Of a stretch of 64,000 nucleotides of DNA, positions 15,483-24,281 are shown in pieces. The notes under the pieces were generated by a model, which was not told the origin of the DNA, did no database searches, and saw nothing but the letters and a program-made list of their open reading frames with translations. The stretch covers positions 310,001 to 374,000 of the forward strand of contig DIUZ01000002.1 in NCBI GenBank assembly GCA_002423205.1, read 5' to 3'. Made by a program: the position numbers and the translations under genes. How positions within the stretch are numbered: position 1 is the stretch's first letter; every line of letters starts with the position of its first letter. The stretch is from Micavibrio sp. UBA6145. GTDB lineage: Bacteria > Pseudomonadota > Alphaproteobacteria > Micavibrionales > UBA1664.

Positions 15483-16025
15483 ATGACGCTTGTCGCGCCA
15501 AAAGATGCCGGTTTCGTTGCGAAACCATCTTACACCAAGGAAGAGTTGATCGCCTGCGGGGAAGGCAAATTGTTCGGCCCCGGCAACGCCAAACTTCCGG
15601 TCCCCCCGATGCTGATGTTCGACCGTATTACAGACGTAAGTCTGGAAGGTGGCGCGCATGGCAAGGGCTACATCAAAGCAGCTCTCGACGTGAATCCTGA
15701 TCTGTGGTTTTTCAAATGCCATTTCATCGGGGATCCCGTTATGCCGGGCTGCCTCGGCCTCGACGCCATTTGGCAATTATTGGGTTTCTATCTGGGATGG
15801 ACGGGCGCTGCCGGTTCGGGTCGCGCGCTGGGCCTTGGCGAATTGAAATTCACGGGTCAGGTCTTGCCTGAAACCAAGCTTGTGGAATATCAGGTCGACA
15901 TCAAACGCCTGATCAACCGCCGGCTGGTGCTGGGTATCGGTGACGGCAAAGTCATCGCTGACGGCCAGACCATCTACGAAGCCACCGACTTGCGCGTCGG
16001 CCTGTTCGACAACACCGGTTCCTAA
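15483..16025 (+). CDS. fabA: 3-hydroxydecanoyl-ACP dehydratase/isomerase FabA
   Basis: 180 residues. It dehydrates beta-hydroxydecanoyl-ACP and isomerises trans-2 to cis-3-decenoyl-ACP, the branch point to unsaturated fatty acids. The catalytic His80 is in FFKCHFIGDPVMPGC and the catalytic Asp94 in LGLDAIWQLLGF, as in FabA rather than FabZ. A clear Shine-Dalgarno (AGGAGAG) precedes the ATG. It is followed by fabB after 9 bp, the usual partner. Confidence 0.97.
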   Translation: MTLVAPKDAGFVAKPSYTKEELIACGEGKLFGPGNAKLPVPPMLMFDRITDVSLEGGAHGKGYIKAALDVNPDLWFFKCHFIGDPVMPGCLGLDAIWQLLGFYLGWTGAAGSGRALGLGELKFTGQVLPETKLVEYQVDIKRLINRRLVLGIGDGKVIADGQTIYEATDLRVGLFDNTGS

Positions 16026-16034
16026 GAGGACGCC

Positions 16035-17324
16035 ATGACCAATTTCCAGTTTCCGCAATTCAAATCCAACATCAGCCCGGACGTGCAAAAGCACCTGCGC
16101 CGCGTGGTCATCACCGGCCTCGGCATCGTGTCGTGCATTGGTGTTGGCCAGGCCGCCGTGCTGGAAAGCCTGCAGGAAGGTAAATCGGGCATTTCATTCG
16201 CGCAGGAATATGCCGAACTGAATTTCCGCAGCCATGTGCACGGCAAACCGGTCATTGATCTCGATGCGCTGGTCGACCGTCGCGTCAAACGCTTCATGGG
16301 TGACGGCGCTGCATACAATTACGTCGCCATGGTTGAAGCCATTGCCGATGCCGGTCTTGAGAAAGACCGCATTTCCAACGACCGCACGGGCCTGATCATG
16401 GGCTCCGGTGGTCCGTCCACCGTCAATCTGCTGGCCGCGCATGACGCTACGCGCGAAGGCAAGGGGCCTAAGAAAATGGGCCCGCTGATGGTGCCGCGTA
16501 CCATGTCATCCACCAACTCGGCCACGCTGGCCACGCCGTTTGAAATCCGCGGCTACAACTATTCCATTTCCTCTGCTTGCTCGACCTCCGCGCATTGCAT
16601 CGGCAACGCCGTTGAAATGATCCAGATGGGCAAACAGGACATCGTCTTTGCCGGTGGCGGTGAAGAAGTGCACTGGTCCATGACCTGCATGTTCGATGCC
16701 ATGGGCGCACTCAGCTCCAAATACAATGACAATCCGACCAAGGCTTCACGCGCGTATGATGCCAACCGCGATGGTTTCGTCATTGCCGGGGGCGCTGGCG
16801 TTGTCGTTGTTGAATCGCTGGAATCCGCGCTGGCGCGCGGCGCAAAAATCTACGCCGAAGTCACGGGCTACGGCGCAACGTCTGACGGTTACGACATGGT
16901 TGCACCCTCGGGTGAGGGCGCTGAGCGTTCCATGAAAATCGCGCTGTCCACCGTGACCGCGCCGGTCACTTACATCAACACCCACGGCACATCGACCCCG
17001 GTCGGCGACGTCGCCGAACTCGGCGCGATGAAAAAAGTCTTCGCTGATGCCGGCGTTGAAGTCCCGACCTATTCATCGACCAAGTCGCTGACCGGTCATT
17101 CCCTCGGTGCTGCTGGCGTCCAGGAAGCGATCTACAGCCTGATCATGATGAAAAACAACTTCATCGCGGCTTCGGCCAACATCGAAACTCTCGACGCGGC
17201 TGCCGAAGGCACGCCGGTCGCCCTGAAACGCATCGACAACGTCAAGCATCAGACGGTCCTGTCCAACAGCTTCGGCTTTGGCGGCACCAACGCAACCTTG
17301 GCGCTGCAAACTTTTGAAGGCTAA
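16035..17324 (+). CDS. fabB: 3-oxoacyl-ACP synthase I FabB
   Basis: 429 residues. Condensing enzyme that elongates cis-3-decenoyl-ACP. Catalytic Cys182 in SSACSTSAHCIGNAVEM, the two active-site His in THGTSTPVGD and SLTGHSLGAAG, and the glycine-rich end NSFGFGGTNATL. The N-terminus carries about 20 residues before the usual start of the fold (RRVVITGLGIVS), longer than E. coli FabB; the ATG has a good Shine-Dalgarno (AAGAGGA), so the extension is probably real. Confidence 0.96.
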   Translation: MTNFQFPQFKSNISPDVQKHLRRVVITGLGIVSCIGVGQAAVLESLQEGKSGISFAQEYAELNFRSHVHGKPVIDLDALVDRRVKRFMGDGAAYNYVAMVEAIADAGLEKDRISNDRTGLIMGSGGPSTVNLLAAHDATREGKGPKKMGPLMVPRTMSSTNSATLATPFEIRGYNYSISSACSTSAHCIGNAVEMIQMGKQDIVFAGGGEEVHWSMTCMFDAMGALSSKYNDNPTKASRAYDANRDGFVIAGGAGVVVVESLESALARGAKIYAEVTGYGATSDGYDMVAPSGEGAERSMKIALSTVTAPVTYINTHGTSTPVGDVAELGAMKKVFADAGVEVPTYSSTKSLTGHSLGAAGVQEAIYSLIMMKNNFIAASANIETLDAAAEGTPVALKRIDNVKHQTVLSNSFGFGGTNATLALQTFEG

Positions 17325-17330
17325 AGTAAT

Positions 17331-18137
17331 ATGAGTGTATCCAATTTAATGAAAGGCAAGCGCGGCCTCATCATGGGCGTGGCCAACGACGCGTCCATCG
17401 CGTGGGGCATTGCCAAGTCGCTGCATGACGCGGGTGCCGAACTGGCATTCACGTATATGGGTGACCCCATCCTCAAACGTCTTGAGCCGCTGGCCAAGGA
17501 CGTAAACTCTGACTTGCTGATCGCCTGCGACGTCTCTGATGAAGATTCAATTGATTCCGCCTTTGCCGAACTTGGCAAAAAATGGGGCCAGATTGATTTT
17601 CTCGTGCACTCTGTCGCGTTCTCCGACAAAAACGAATTGAAGGGCCGCTTCCTCGACACGTCTTTGGCGAATTTCACCAAGACGATGCAGGTCAGCTGTT
17701 ATTCCTATACATCGTGCCTGCGTCGCGCTGTGCCGCTGATGAAAGACGGCGGTTCCGCTATCACACTGACATACTACGGCGCACAAAAAGTCATGCCGTC
17801 CTACAACGTCATGGGCGTGGCCAAGGCCGCGCTTGAAGCGTCCGTCAAATATCTGGCGGCCGATCTGGGTCCGCAGAACATCCGCGTCAACGCGCTGTCT
17901 GCCGGTCCGATGCGCACGCTGGCCGGCTCCGCCATCGGCGGCGCACGCGCCACGTTCCGCACCGCCATCGACACAAGTCCCCTGAAACGCCCGATGACCC
18001 TCGAAGACATCGGCGGCTCGGCCCTGTATCTGCTCTCCAACCTGTCCAGCGGCGTCACCGGCGAAATTCACTACGTCGATGGCGGCTACAACGTCATGGG
18101 CATGAAAAAGCCTGAAGTTTCCAGCACAGAAGAATAA
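17331..18137 (+). CDS. fabI: Enoyl-ACP reductase FabI
   Basis: 268 residues, SDR family, NADH-dependent last step of each elongation round. The altered glycine motif GVANDASIAWGIAK binds the cofactor. The catalytic Tyr and Lys lie in the FabI-type spacing YYGAQKVMPSYNVMGVAKAA, and SAGPMRTLAGSAIGG forms the flexible lid. Fourth-gene context with fabA and fabB supports it. Its TAA directly abuts the stop codon of the convergent GDPD gene, with no bases between. Confidence 0.96.
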   Translation: MSVSNLMKGKRGLIMGVANDASIAWGIAKSLHDAGAELAFTYMGDPILKRLEPLAKDVNSDLLIACDVSDEDSIDSAFAELGKKWGQIDFLVHSVAFSDKNELKGRFLDTSLANFTKTMQVSCYSYTSCLRRAVPLMKDGGSAITLTYYGAQKVMPSYNVMGVAKAALEASVKYLAADLGPQNIRVNALSAGPMRTLAGSAIGGARATFRTAIDTSPLKRPMTLEDIGGSALYLLSNLSSGVTGEIHYVDGGYNVMGMKKPEVSSTEE

Positions 18138-18890
18138 TCAGTGCCGTGTCACCACGCCCTCGATCATATCGGGGACGTCGGTGAATACGCCGTCCACACC
18201 CCATGAAAACAGGGTGCGTGCGCGCATCGGGTCGTTGATGGTGTAGGCCAGAACGCCGCGACCGGTTTCGATATACGCCTCCACCGCTTCGCGGGTAAGG
18301 GACTGGTCGCGCCCGTCGATATTGATCGTGGCGACATCCAGATACTCAGCCAGTTCCTGCCAGTTTTTCAGCGGCTCATCGATCAGCATGCCGCGTTTCC
18401 ATTCTGGTGCCATGTCTTTCGCTGTCTCAAGGCTCACATGCTGGAAGCTTGAAATCAGCAATTTGTCCGGGTCATCCCATATACGGCTCAGAATATCCAG
18501 CGCGGCTTCTGCCGTGGCCACTTCACGGCCCGCCGTCGGCTTGATCTCAAGGTTGAGACCCAGATCGTATTTCAAAATGACGTCGATCGCTTCTTCCAGC
18601 GTCGGAATTTTCGATGTCGCAAAACCGTCTGAAAACCACGAGCCGGCATCAAGGTCGACCAGATCCTTGTACAGCGTATCCGCCATGTTGCCCGCGCCGT
18701 TGGTCGTGCGCTCCAGCGTGTCGTCGTGGAAAATCACCGGCACCATGTCCTTGGTCAGCATCACATCGATCTCAACCCATTTCACGCCCATCTCGGCGGC
18801 GGTCTTGATGCTTTCCAGCGTGTTTTCCGGCGCGTATCCGCACGCGCCACGATGGCCGATGATACGGGGGAGAATTAAACCTTTGCTCAT
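18138..18890 (-). CDS. ugpQ: Glycerophosphodiester phosphodiesterase
   Basis: 250 residues from ATG 18890, which has the Shine-Dalgarno AGAGGA six bases upstream and overlaps the stop of the CDF gene (ATGA); a longer start would add nine residues inside that gene. GDPD-fold motifs are HRGACGYAPENTLESI (catalytic His), VEIDVMLTKDMVPVIFHDDTLERTTNG (metal Glu/Asp and second His) and LNLEIKPTAG. No signal peptide, so it is cytoplasmic, like E. coli UgpQ. It releases glycerol-3-phosphate from phospholipid head-group diesters. Confidence 0.92.
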   Translation of the reverse strand: MSKGLILPRIIGHRGACGYAPENTLESIKTAAEMGVKWVEIDVMLTKDMVPVIFHDDTLERTTNGAGNMADTLYKDLVDLDAGSWFSDGFATSKIPTLEEAIDVILKYDLGLNLEIKPTAGREVATAEAALDILSRIWDDPDKLLISSFQHVSLETAKDMAPEWKRGMLIDEPLKNWQELAEYLDVATINIDGRDQSLTREAVEAYIETGRGVLAYTINDPMRARTLFSWGVDGVFTDVPDMIEGVVTRH

Positions 18891-19813
18891 ACTCTGTCCT
18901 CTGGTTGCAGGGGGCAATCCTGCACGCCGGCTTCGATCTGGATCGTGGCGTGCGAGATGTTAAAACGATCATTCAGTTGTTTGCATGTATCCATCAGGAA
19001 CGCATCGTCCAGCCCGTGGCCAGGACGCACCAGATGTACGGTCAGCGCGTTTTCCGTCGTCCCCATGGCCCATATATGCAGGTCATGCACGCTGGTCACG
19101 CCGGGCAGGGACGAAAGAAACGTTTCCACCTGACCCCGGTCGATACCGTGCGGCACCGCATCCATGGCAAGGCCAAGCGACTTGCGCGCCAGATCCCAGC
19201 TACTGACCAGAATAACGGCGGCGATGATAAGACTTAAAACCGGGTCGATCCAGTGCATGCCGGTCGCCGCGATCAGCACCGCACCGGCCACAACGCCCAG
19301 CGATACGCCGGCATCCGCGGCCATGTGCAGAAACGCGCCGTTGATATTAATGTCATCCTTGCGCCCGCGCAGGAACATCAGCGCCGTGCCAAGGTTGATG
19401 ACAATGCCGATCGCCGCAACCCAGCCGACAATGCCGGTTTCGACATCCTGCGGATTGATAAAACGCGTGACTGCCTGGTATCCGATCAGGGCAACCGCAC
19501 CCAGCAGAAGCCCCGCATTGGCGACAGACGCCAGAATCGACGCGCGCAGATACCCGTAAGTATAAGTCCTGGTCGGTGCACGTTTGCGCAGCGCATGCGC
19601 CGCCCACGCCATCAGCAGCCCGATGACATCAGAAAAATTATGCGCGGCGTCCGCAATAAGCGCCAGCGAGTTGGACACAAAACCGTAGCCAAGCTCAATC
19701 GCCACAAACGCGATATTCAGCAATGCGCCAATGGCAAAGGCCCGGCCAAAATGATCCGGCATATGGTGATGGCCATGGTCGTGACTGCAGCCGTGATGAT
19801 GGTGATGTCCCAT
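18887..19813 (-). CDS. Cation diffusion facilitator (CzcD/ZitB type)
   Basis: 308 residues. A His-rich N-terminus (ten His in the first 17 residues) is followed by six membrane segments with the CDF zinc-site pairs SLALIADAAHNFSDVIG (TM2) and HMAADAGVSLGVV (TM5), then a cytoplasmic metal-binding domain (VTSVHDLHIWAMGTTENALTVHL). Such proteins export Zn, and sometimes Cd or Co, in exchange for protons. The match is closest to the CzcD/ZitB branch. It is the first gene of a two-gene unit with ugpQ. Confidence 0.92.
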   Translation of the reverse strand: MGHHHHHGCSHDHGHHHMPDHFGRAFAIGALLNIAFVAIELGYGFVSNSLALIADAAHNFSDVIGLLMAWAAHALRKRAPTRTYTYGYLRASILASVANAGLLLGAVALIGYQAVTRFINPQDVETGIVGWVAAIGIVINLGTALMFLRGRKDDININGAFLHMAADAGVSLGVVAGAVLIAATGMHWIDPVLSLIIAAVILVSSWDLARKSLGLAMDAVPHGIDRGQVETFLSSLPGVTSVHDLHIWAMGTTENALTVHLVRPGHGLDDAFLMDTCKQLNDRFNISHATIQIEAGVQDCPLQPEDRV

Positions 19814-19842
19814 GGCGAAAGGATATAAGGTCCGGGACCAAT

Positions 19843-19868
19843 AAAAAAGCCCCTTGGGAAGGGGCTTT
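19843..19868 (-). terminator. Terminator of the three-paralogue cassette
   Basis: Stem AAAGCCCC / GGGGCTTT with a short TTGGGAA-type loop, preceded by A-run on the plus strand, i.e. TTTTTTATT after the stem on the minus strand. It lies 3 bp past the last paralogue's stop and separates the cassette from the CDF gene. Confidence 0.88.
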
Positions 19869-19870
19869 CT

Positions 19871-20599
19871 TTACGCGGCCAGTTTTGGCTTGTAGGGCGT
19901 CAGTTTGATGGGCTTTAAGACGTCCGGATTGGGATCGCCCACGCTTTGAAGGCCGATATCCAGCAGCTCGTTGCGCAGCGACAGGAAATCCACACACTGG
20001 CCGGATTGGATCTGGTGAATGGCGTGTCCCATGAGCAGCATGGCCGTCTGTGCCTGTTTGCGGGTCTGGGGTGCCTGTGTGCCCAGCATGTGGCCGGTAC
20101 GGCCGATGGCGCTCGGGCGCATGGCGCCAAGTTTAAATTCAGCCTTCATATTGCCAGTGCGGCGGTAATCGAAGGAAATCGACATGGCCGGATTGCGGCG
20201 CAGGCCCAGATCGCGCATCAGGACCGAGAGCCTGCCGTTTTCATGTTCACGCCATTGTCTGATCCCTTGCGAGATGGTGCCGATCTCTATCGTACCTGTG
20301 CGGCTGAATTCATAGCCGGTGCTGATCATGTAATAACTATTGGTTTCTTTAAAAACCTGTTCAAGCGCCGTAATGCTGCTGCCGCCACGGTGAATATATT
20401 CACCGTGGTCCGTGTTCTGAAGAAATCGCGCCATATACTCGGTTTTTATGATGCTGGCTGCCAGCGGCATATACGGGGCGTTGCCGCGGCGCATGGACTT
20501 GTTGACAACAATCGCATTCCAGAGATTGGTAAGCGCGCCCGGAACGACATTCACGTTAAGCAGCTCTGTCATTTCGCTGTTGGAGAATTTGAAAATCAT
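19871..20599 (-). CDS. Paralogue 3 of an unrecognised tandem family
   Basis: 242 residues, soluble, no signal peptide. It shares four blocks with its two neighbours: an N-terminal 'F(S/T)…L…GALTNLWN' block, a central YYMISTGYEFSRTGTIEIG block, a 'MSISFDYRRTGNMKAEF' strand pair and a C-terminal helix pair with RKQAQTAMLLMG and GQCVDFLSLRNELLDIG. It has a longer insertion after the N-terminal block and an extra C-terminal tail (KLTPYKPKLAA). Its ATG overlaps the stop of paralogue 2 (ATGA). Function unknown; I recognise no family. Confidence 0.65.
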   Translation of the reverse strand: MIFKFSNSEMTELLNVNVVPGALTNLWNAIVVNKSMRRGNAPYMPLAASIIKTEYMARFLQNTDHGEYIHRGGSSITALEQVFKETNSYYMISTGYEFSRTGTIEIGTISQGIRQWREHENGRLSVLMRDLGLRRNPAMSISFDYRRTGNMKAEFKLGAMRPSAIGRTGHMLGTQAPQTRKQAQTAMLLMGHAIHQIQSGQCVDFLSLRNELLDIGLQSVGDPNPDVLKPIKLTPYKPKLAA

Positions 20600-21282
20600 G
20601 CGGTCAGTCTTCCAAAAATGTTTTGTGTGTCGATGGTAACCGATTTGCTTTTTGCCAGCAGGGACGGTGCCGGCGTTTTGAGATCAACCATGCCGTGATC
20701 CTTCAGGATCATATGGATCAGGCCAAAATCGACATCTTGGCCGTATGTGATACAACCAATGGCCTCACCAATCATGCGCAAGGTGGCTTCCGCCTGTTTG
20801 TCGTTTCTGGGACGATCAAGGCCCAGCATGTGCGGACTGCCCGTTTCATCGCGCAGAACCATGCCGACACTGACGGCATCCAGATTCGCGTAATTGAAAT
20901 GCATTCTTAACGCCGGTGTGGCTGTGATGATTGGTGCGCGGAAAGGAATGGGGTGTGCGTCGCTTTCGATGATGCCGATTTCAAGACTGCCTGCCTTGGT
21001 ACCGCATGCGCCGGTGGCAATGCGGTAATACGCATCACCCGCACGCAGCGCTTCGTTGGAATTAGCATGGGCCGGCCCAACATACTTGCGTTCGGAATCA
21101 TCGCCGCTTTGACGCAGGCGAATGGTGAAAATTTCTTCATCCACGCGCTGTCTGCCCAGCAGGGGAATGTTCATGCCCTTGGCTTTTCCGCTCATGGATG
21201 CCCAGTGGCTTTCCAGCACAGTGGGTACAATGTCCAGACCCAGCCAGGCTATAATCGTTTGATGATTAAAGATGTGACGCAT
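20596..21282 (-). CDS. Paralogue 2 of an unrecognised tandem family
   Basis: 228 residues. It is the most divergent N-terminally (VPTVLESHWASM in place of GALT..WN) but keeps the central AGDAYYRIATG…GSLEIGII block, the strand LRMHFNYANL and the C-terminal block NDKQAEATLRMIGEAIG…YGQDVDFGLIHMILKDHG. A segment FTIRLRQSGDDSERKYVG matches FTVRLRQHENAKEKVYRG of paralogue 1 closely, so 1 and 2 share this element, which is altered in 3. It lies 17 bp downstream of paralogue 1 and overlaps paralogue 3. Confidence 0.65.
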   Translation of the reverse strand: MRHIFNHQTIIAWLGLDIVPTVLESHWASMSGKAKGMNIPLLGRQRVDEEIFTIRLRQSGDDSERKYVGPAHANSNEALRAGDAYYRIATGACGTKAGSLEIGIIESDAHPIPFRAPIITATPALRMHFNYANLDAVSVGMVLRDETGSPHMLGLDRPRNDKQAEATLRMIGEAIGCITYGQDVDFGLIHMILKDHGMVDLKTPAPSLLAKSKSVTIDTQNIFGRLTA

Positions 21283-21299
21283 TTTGCTTTCGTTTTAAA

Positions 21300-21935
21300 T
21301 CAGGCCACGCGGAAGCGCGGCATGGTGATATGTGTGAAATCCTGCGCACCGGCTTTTATCAAAGATTCACGCAGTTTTTTGAAATTGATGGCCTGGCCTT
21401 TGCGCACAATGTCCACGCACTCGCCCAGAATCATGAATACATGTGCCTGGTGGTCCGGGCGTACCGGCGGTATAAGCCCAAGGTCAAAGCGGCCGACTTC
21501 AAACTGATTGCCCATATATATCTCGAACCCGGGACGCGCGCGGTTTGAAAAATCCATTTTTACTTTTACCGCAGGCTCGTGCACACAAAGACCATCAAGC
21601 GCGGCTTTGCCAAAAGTGCCGATCGTGCGTAGATTCACAGCACGGTCGCGGCCGATGCGCCCGACCTGGAAATCGACCATCTCGAAATGCGTGGCAATCT
21701 GGTAGTACGAATTATAAGCGATCAGATCGTGTTGCATGTTCCCGAGCTGCGCGCCGCGATACACTTTTTCTTTTGCATTTTCATGTTGGCGCAGGCGCAC
21801 GGTAAATGCCTTCTCAGGCGAATTTTTACGCAGCCGCTTAAGCACGCGCACATTCCATGCATGGGTAAGCGCCCCGCGCGTCATATCAATTCTCAGAAAC
21901 CTGGCCAGTTGTTCGGCCGTAAAATGGTGTTGCAT
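21300..21935 (-). CDS. Paralogue 1 of an unrecognised tandem family
   Basis: 211 residues, first gene of the cassette. ATG 21935 has the Shine-Dalgarno GGAG six bases upstream. Shared blocks: LTHAWNVRVLKRL, FTVRLRQHENAKEKVYRG, YNSYYQIATHFEMVDFQVG, VKVKMDFSNRARPGF and DHQAHVFMILGECVDIVRKGQAINFKKLRESLIKAG (the last quoted in parts: residues about 168-203). It is basic, soluble, with no known catalytic motif. A promoter with consensus spacing lies directly upstream. Confidence 0.65.
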   Translation of the reverse strand: MQHHFTAEQLARFLRIDMTRGALTHAWNVRVLKRLRKNSPEKAFTVRLRQHENAKEKVYRGAQLGNMQHDLIAYNSYYQIATHFEMVDFQVGRIGRDRAVNLRTIGTFGKAALDGLCVHEPAVKVKMDFSNRARPGFEIYMGNQFEVGRFDLGLIPPVRPDHQAHVFMILGECVDIVRKGQAINFKKLRESLIKAGAQDFTHITMPRFRVA

Positions 21936-21959
21936 TCATATCTCCACAATCGGATGCGG

Positions 21960-21988
21960 AAAATACGCCTCCATTCCATAAAATGCAA
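21960..21988 (-). promoter_or_regulatory. Promoter of the three-paralogue cassette
   Basis: Reading on the minus strand: -35 TTGCAT (21988-21983), 17-base spacer, -10 TATTTT (21965-21960), 24 bases before the ATG of paralogue 1. It sits between the pnp terminator and the gene, so the cassette is an independent transcript. Confidence 0.6.
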
Positions 21989-22023
21989 ATTTGTGAAGTT
22001 ACGCTTGCCTTTTTATCAACAAA

Positions 22024-22043
22024 AAAGGCCCCGAAGGGCCTTT
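22024..22043 (-). terminator. Terminator of pnp
   Basis: Stem AAAGGCCC / GGGCCTTT with a four-base loop. On the minus strand the stem runs directly into TTTTTTGTTG. It lies about 33 bp past the pnp stop. Confidence 0.88.
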
Positions 22044-22076
22044 TCCGTCAAATCTTAACGAACATTAAGCGGCGGA

Positions 22077-24218
22077 TTAAGCCGCCTGTTCGTCGTCTTT
22101 GGCTTCTTTTTTCGGCTGTTCGATTTCAAGGCCGGTGGCTTGGTCGACGCGTTTCATCGACAGTTTCACTTTGCCGCGCTCGTCGAAACCGATCAGTTTG
22201 ACTTTGACGACATCGCCTTCTTTGACAACATCCGTTGTCTTGTTGACGCGTGCTGCTGCCAGTTCCGAAATGTGAACCAGACCGTCTTTTGCACCCATGA
22301 AGTTTACGAAGGCGCCGAAATCGGCGGTCTTCACAACTTTACCGGTGTAGATCTTGCCCAGTTCAGCTTCTTCCGTGATGCCTTTGATCATCGCGATGGC
22401 AATGTCTGCCGAAGCGGTGTCGGTGGCTGCAACCTTGATCGTGCCATCGTCTTCGATGTCGACCTTGGCACCCGATTTTTCGCAAATGTCACGAATGACT
22501 TTGCCGCCGGTACCGATAACTTCGCGGATCTTGTCGACCGGAATTTTCAGGACCGTCATTTTCGGTGCAGTGTCACGAACGTCCGAACGCGCGATCTTCA
22601 GCGCTTTCGACATTTCGCCCAGGATGTGGATACGGCCTTTTTGTGCCTGCGCCAAAGCGATCTTCATGATCTCTTCGGTGATCGACGTGATCTTGATGTC
22701 CATCTGAAGTGCCGTGACGCCTTTTTCGGTGCCGGCCACTTTGAAGTCCATGTCGCCCAGGTGATCTTCATCGCCCAGAATGTCCGACAGAACGGCGAAT
22801 TTCTCGCCTTCCTTGATCAGGCCCATCGCGATACCCGCAACCGGCGCGCCAAGCGGAACGCCGGCGTCCATGAGGGCGAGGGATGCGCCGCAAACCGTAG
22901 CCATCGAGGATGAACCGTTCGATTCCGTGATCTCCGAAACAACGCGCAGCGTGTACGGGAACTCGTCTGCTTTCGGCAGCATCTGGTGAATGGCGCGCCA
23001 TGCCAGCTTGCCGTGACCGATTTCGCGGCGGCCGGGTGAGCTCATGCGGCTGACTTCGCCGACCGAGAAGCCGGGGAAGTTGTAGTGCAGCAGGAAACGC
23101 TCGTGGTATTCGCCTTCGAGAACGTCCATCAGCTGTTCGTCCTGGCCGGTGCCAAGCGTGGTGACAACCAGCGCCTGCGTTTCGCCGCGGGTGAACAGTG
23201 CCGAACCGTGCGTGCGCGGCAGGATGCCGGCTTCCGCGATAATCTGGCGGATGTCGACCGTGGTGCGGCCGTCGATGCGTTTACCGGTATCCAGAACGGC
23301 GTTACGAACGATTTCGCCTTCGAGTTTGTGGAACTGGGCATTGACCAGTTCTTTGGAGGTTTCTTCGGTGACGTATTTGGCAATGGCGGCGTCGCGCACC
23401 AGGCCAACAGCCTTGTAACGCTCAGCCTTGGCCGTGTTGCCGTAAGCCTTGGCCAGATCTTTTTCAAAGTCCGTCTTCAGCGCTTTATAGAGGTCTTTGA
23501 CCTCTTGTTTGACTTCCGGAACATCCCACGGATCTTTGGCGCACATTTCGGCCAGATCGATGATGCCCTGGATAACCGGCTGGAAGGCTTTCCAGCCCGC
23601 CATGACGGCGCCCAGCATGACGTCTTCCGAAAGCTGTTGTGCTTCGGATTCAACCATCAGAACGCCTTCGGTGGTGCCGGCGACGACCAGGTCGAGCACG
23701 AAGTCTTTCTGTTCGGCCAGCGTCGGGTTGATGACGTATTCGTTATTGATGTAGCCAACGCGTGCGCCGGCGATCGGGCCCATGAACGGGATGCCCGAAA
23801 TGGTGAGCGCGGCGGACGAACCGATCATCGCAATGATGTCCGGGCTGTTGACCATGTCATGCGAGATGACGGTACAGACGATCTGTACTTCGTTCAGGAA
23901 TTCTTCCGGGAACAGCGGGCGGATCGGACGGTCGATCAGGCGGCTGGTCAGCGTTTCGCCTTCAGACGGGCGGCCTTCGCGTTTGTGGAACGAACCGGGG
24001 ATACGGCCGGCAGCGTAGAATTTTTCAATGTAGTGAACCGACAGCGGGAAGAAATCCTGGCCCGGTTTGATTTTTTTAGCGCCGACAACGGTGCAGAGCA
24101 CGGTCGTGCCGCCGATGGTGGCCAGAACCGCGCCGTCAGCCTGACGGGCGATCTTGCCGGTTTCCAGCACAAGCTTTTTGCCTGCGAAGTCGATTTCCTT
24201 GCGGAAGATATTAAACAT
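22077..24218 (-). CDS. pnp: Polyribonucleotide nucleotidyltransferase (PNPase)
   Basis: 713 residues, normal length. 3'-5' phosphorolytic exoribonuclease and degradosome component. Order: first RNase PH-like domain (from GKLVLETGKIARQADGAVL), helical linker, second RNase PH domain with the catalytic stretch ILGDEDHLGDMDFKVAGTE, then KH domain (IPVDKIREVIGTGGKVIRDI, about 560-590) and S1 domain (GKIYTGKVVKTADFGAFVNF…, about 625-690). The C-terminal tail is short and acidic. Usually it is next to rpsO; here rpsO lies 3.2 kb away, with gpmA and five other genes between. Confidence 0.98.
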   Translation of the reverse strand: MFNIFRKEIDFAGKKLVLETGKIARQADGAVLATIGGTTVLCTVVGAKKIKPGQDFFPLSVHYIEKFYAAGRIPGSFHKREGRPSEGETLTSRLIDRPIRPLFPEEFLNEVQIVCTVISHDMVNSPDIIAMIGSSAALTISGIPFMGPIAGARVGYINNEYVINPTLAEQKDFVLDLVVAGTTEGVLMVESEAQQLSEDVMLGAVMAGWKAFQPVIQGIIDLAEMCAKDPWDVPEVKQEVKDLYKALKTDFEKDLAKAYGNTAKAERYKAVGLVRDAAIAKYVTEETSKELVNAQFHKLEGEIVRNAVLDTGKRIDGRTTVDIRQIIAEAGILPRTHGSALFTRGETQALVVTTLGTGQDEQLMDVLEGEYHERFLLHYNFPGFSVGEVSRMSSPGRREIGHGKLAWRAIHQMLPKADEFPYTLRVVSEITESNGSSSMATVCGASLALMDAGVPLGAPVAGIAMGLIKEGEKFAVLSDILGDEDHLGDMDFKVAGTEKGVTALQMDIKITSITEEIMKIALAQAQKGRIHILGEMSKALKIARSDVRDTAPKMTVLKIPVDKIREVIGTGGKVIRDICEKSGAKVDIEDDGTIKVAATDTASADIAIAMIKGITEEAELGKIYTGKVVKTADFGAFVNFMGAKDGLVHISELAAARVNKTTDVVKEGDVVKVKLIGFDERGKVKLSMKRVDQATGLEIEQPKKEAKDDEQAA

Positions 24219-24244
24219 GGGTGTTTCCTTTTATATACGGACGT

Positions 24245-24281
24245 CCTCTGTACAAGAGGGGCCCCGCCAGAATGGCAGGGC
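24245..24281 (-). promoter_or_regulatory. Two hairpins in the pnp leader
   Basis: On the minus-strand transcript, GCCCTGCCA/TGGCGGGGC (one G-U pair, 24281-24261) is followed by CCTCT/AGAGG with loop TGTAC (24259-24245), some 27 bases before the pnp ATG. In enterobacteria a double-stranded pnp leader is cut by RNase III and used by PNPase to limit its own synthesis. A similar role is possible here but is inference from position alone. Confidence 0.4.
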
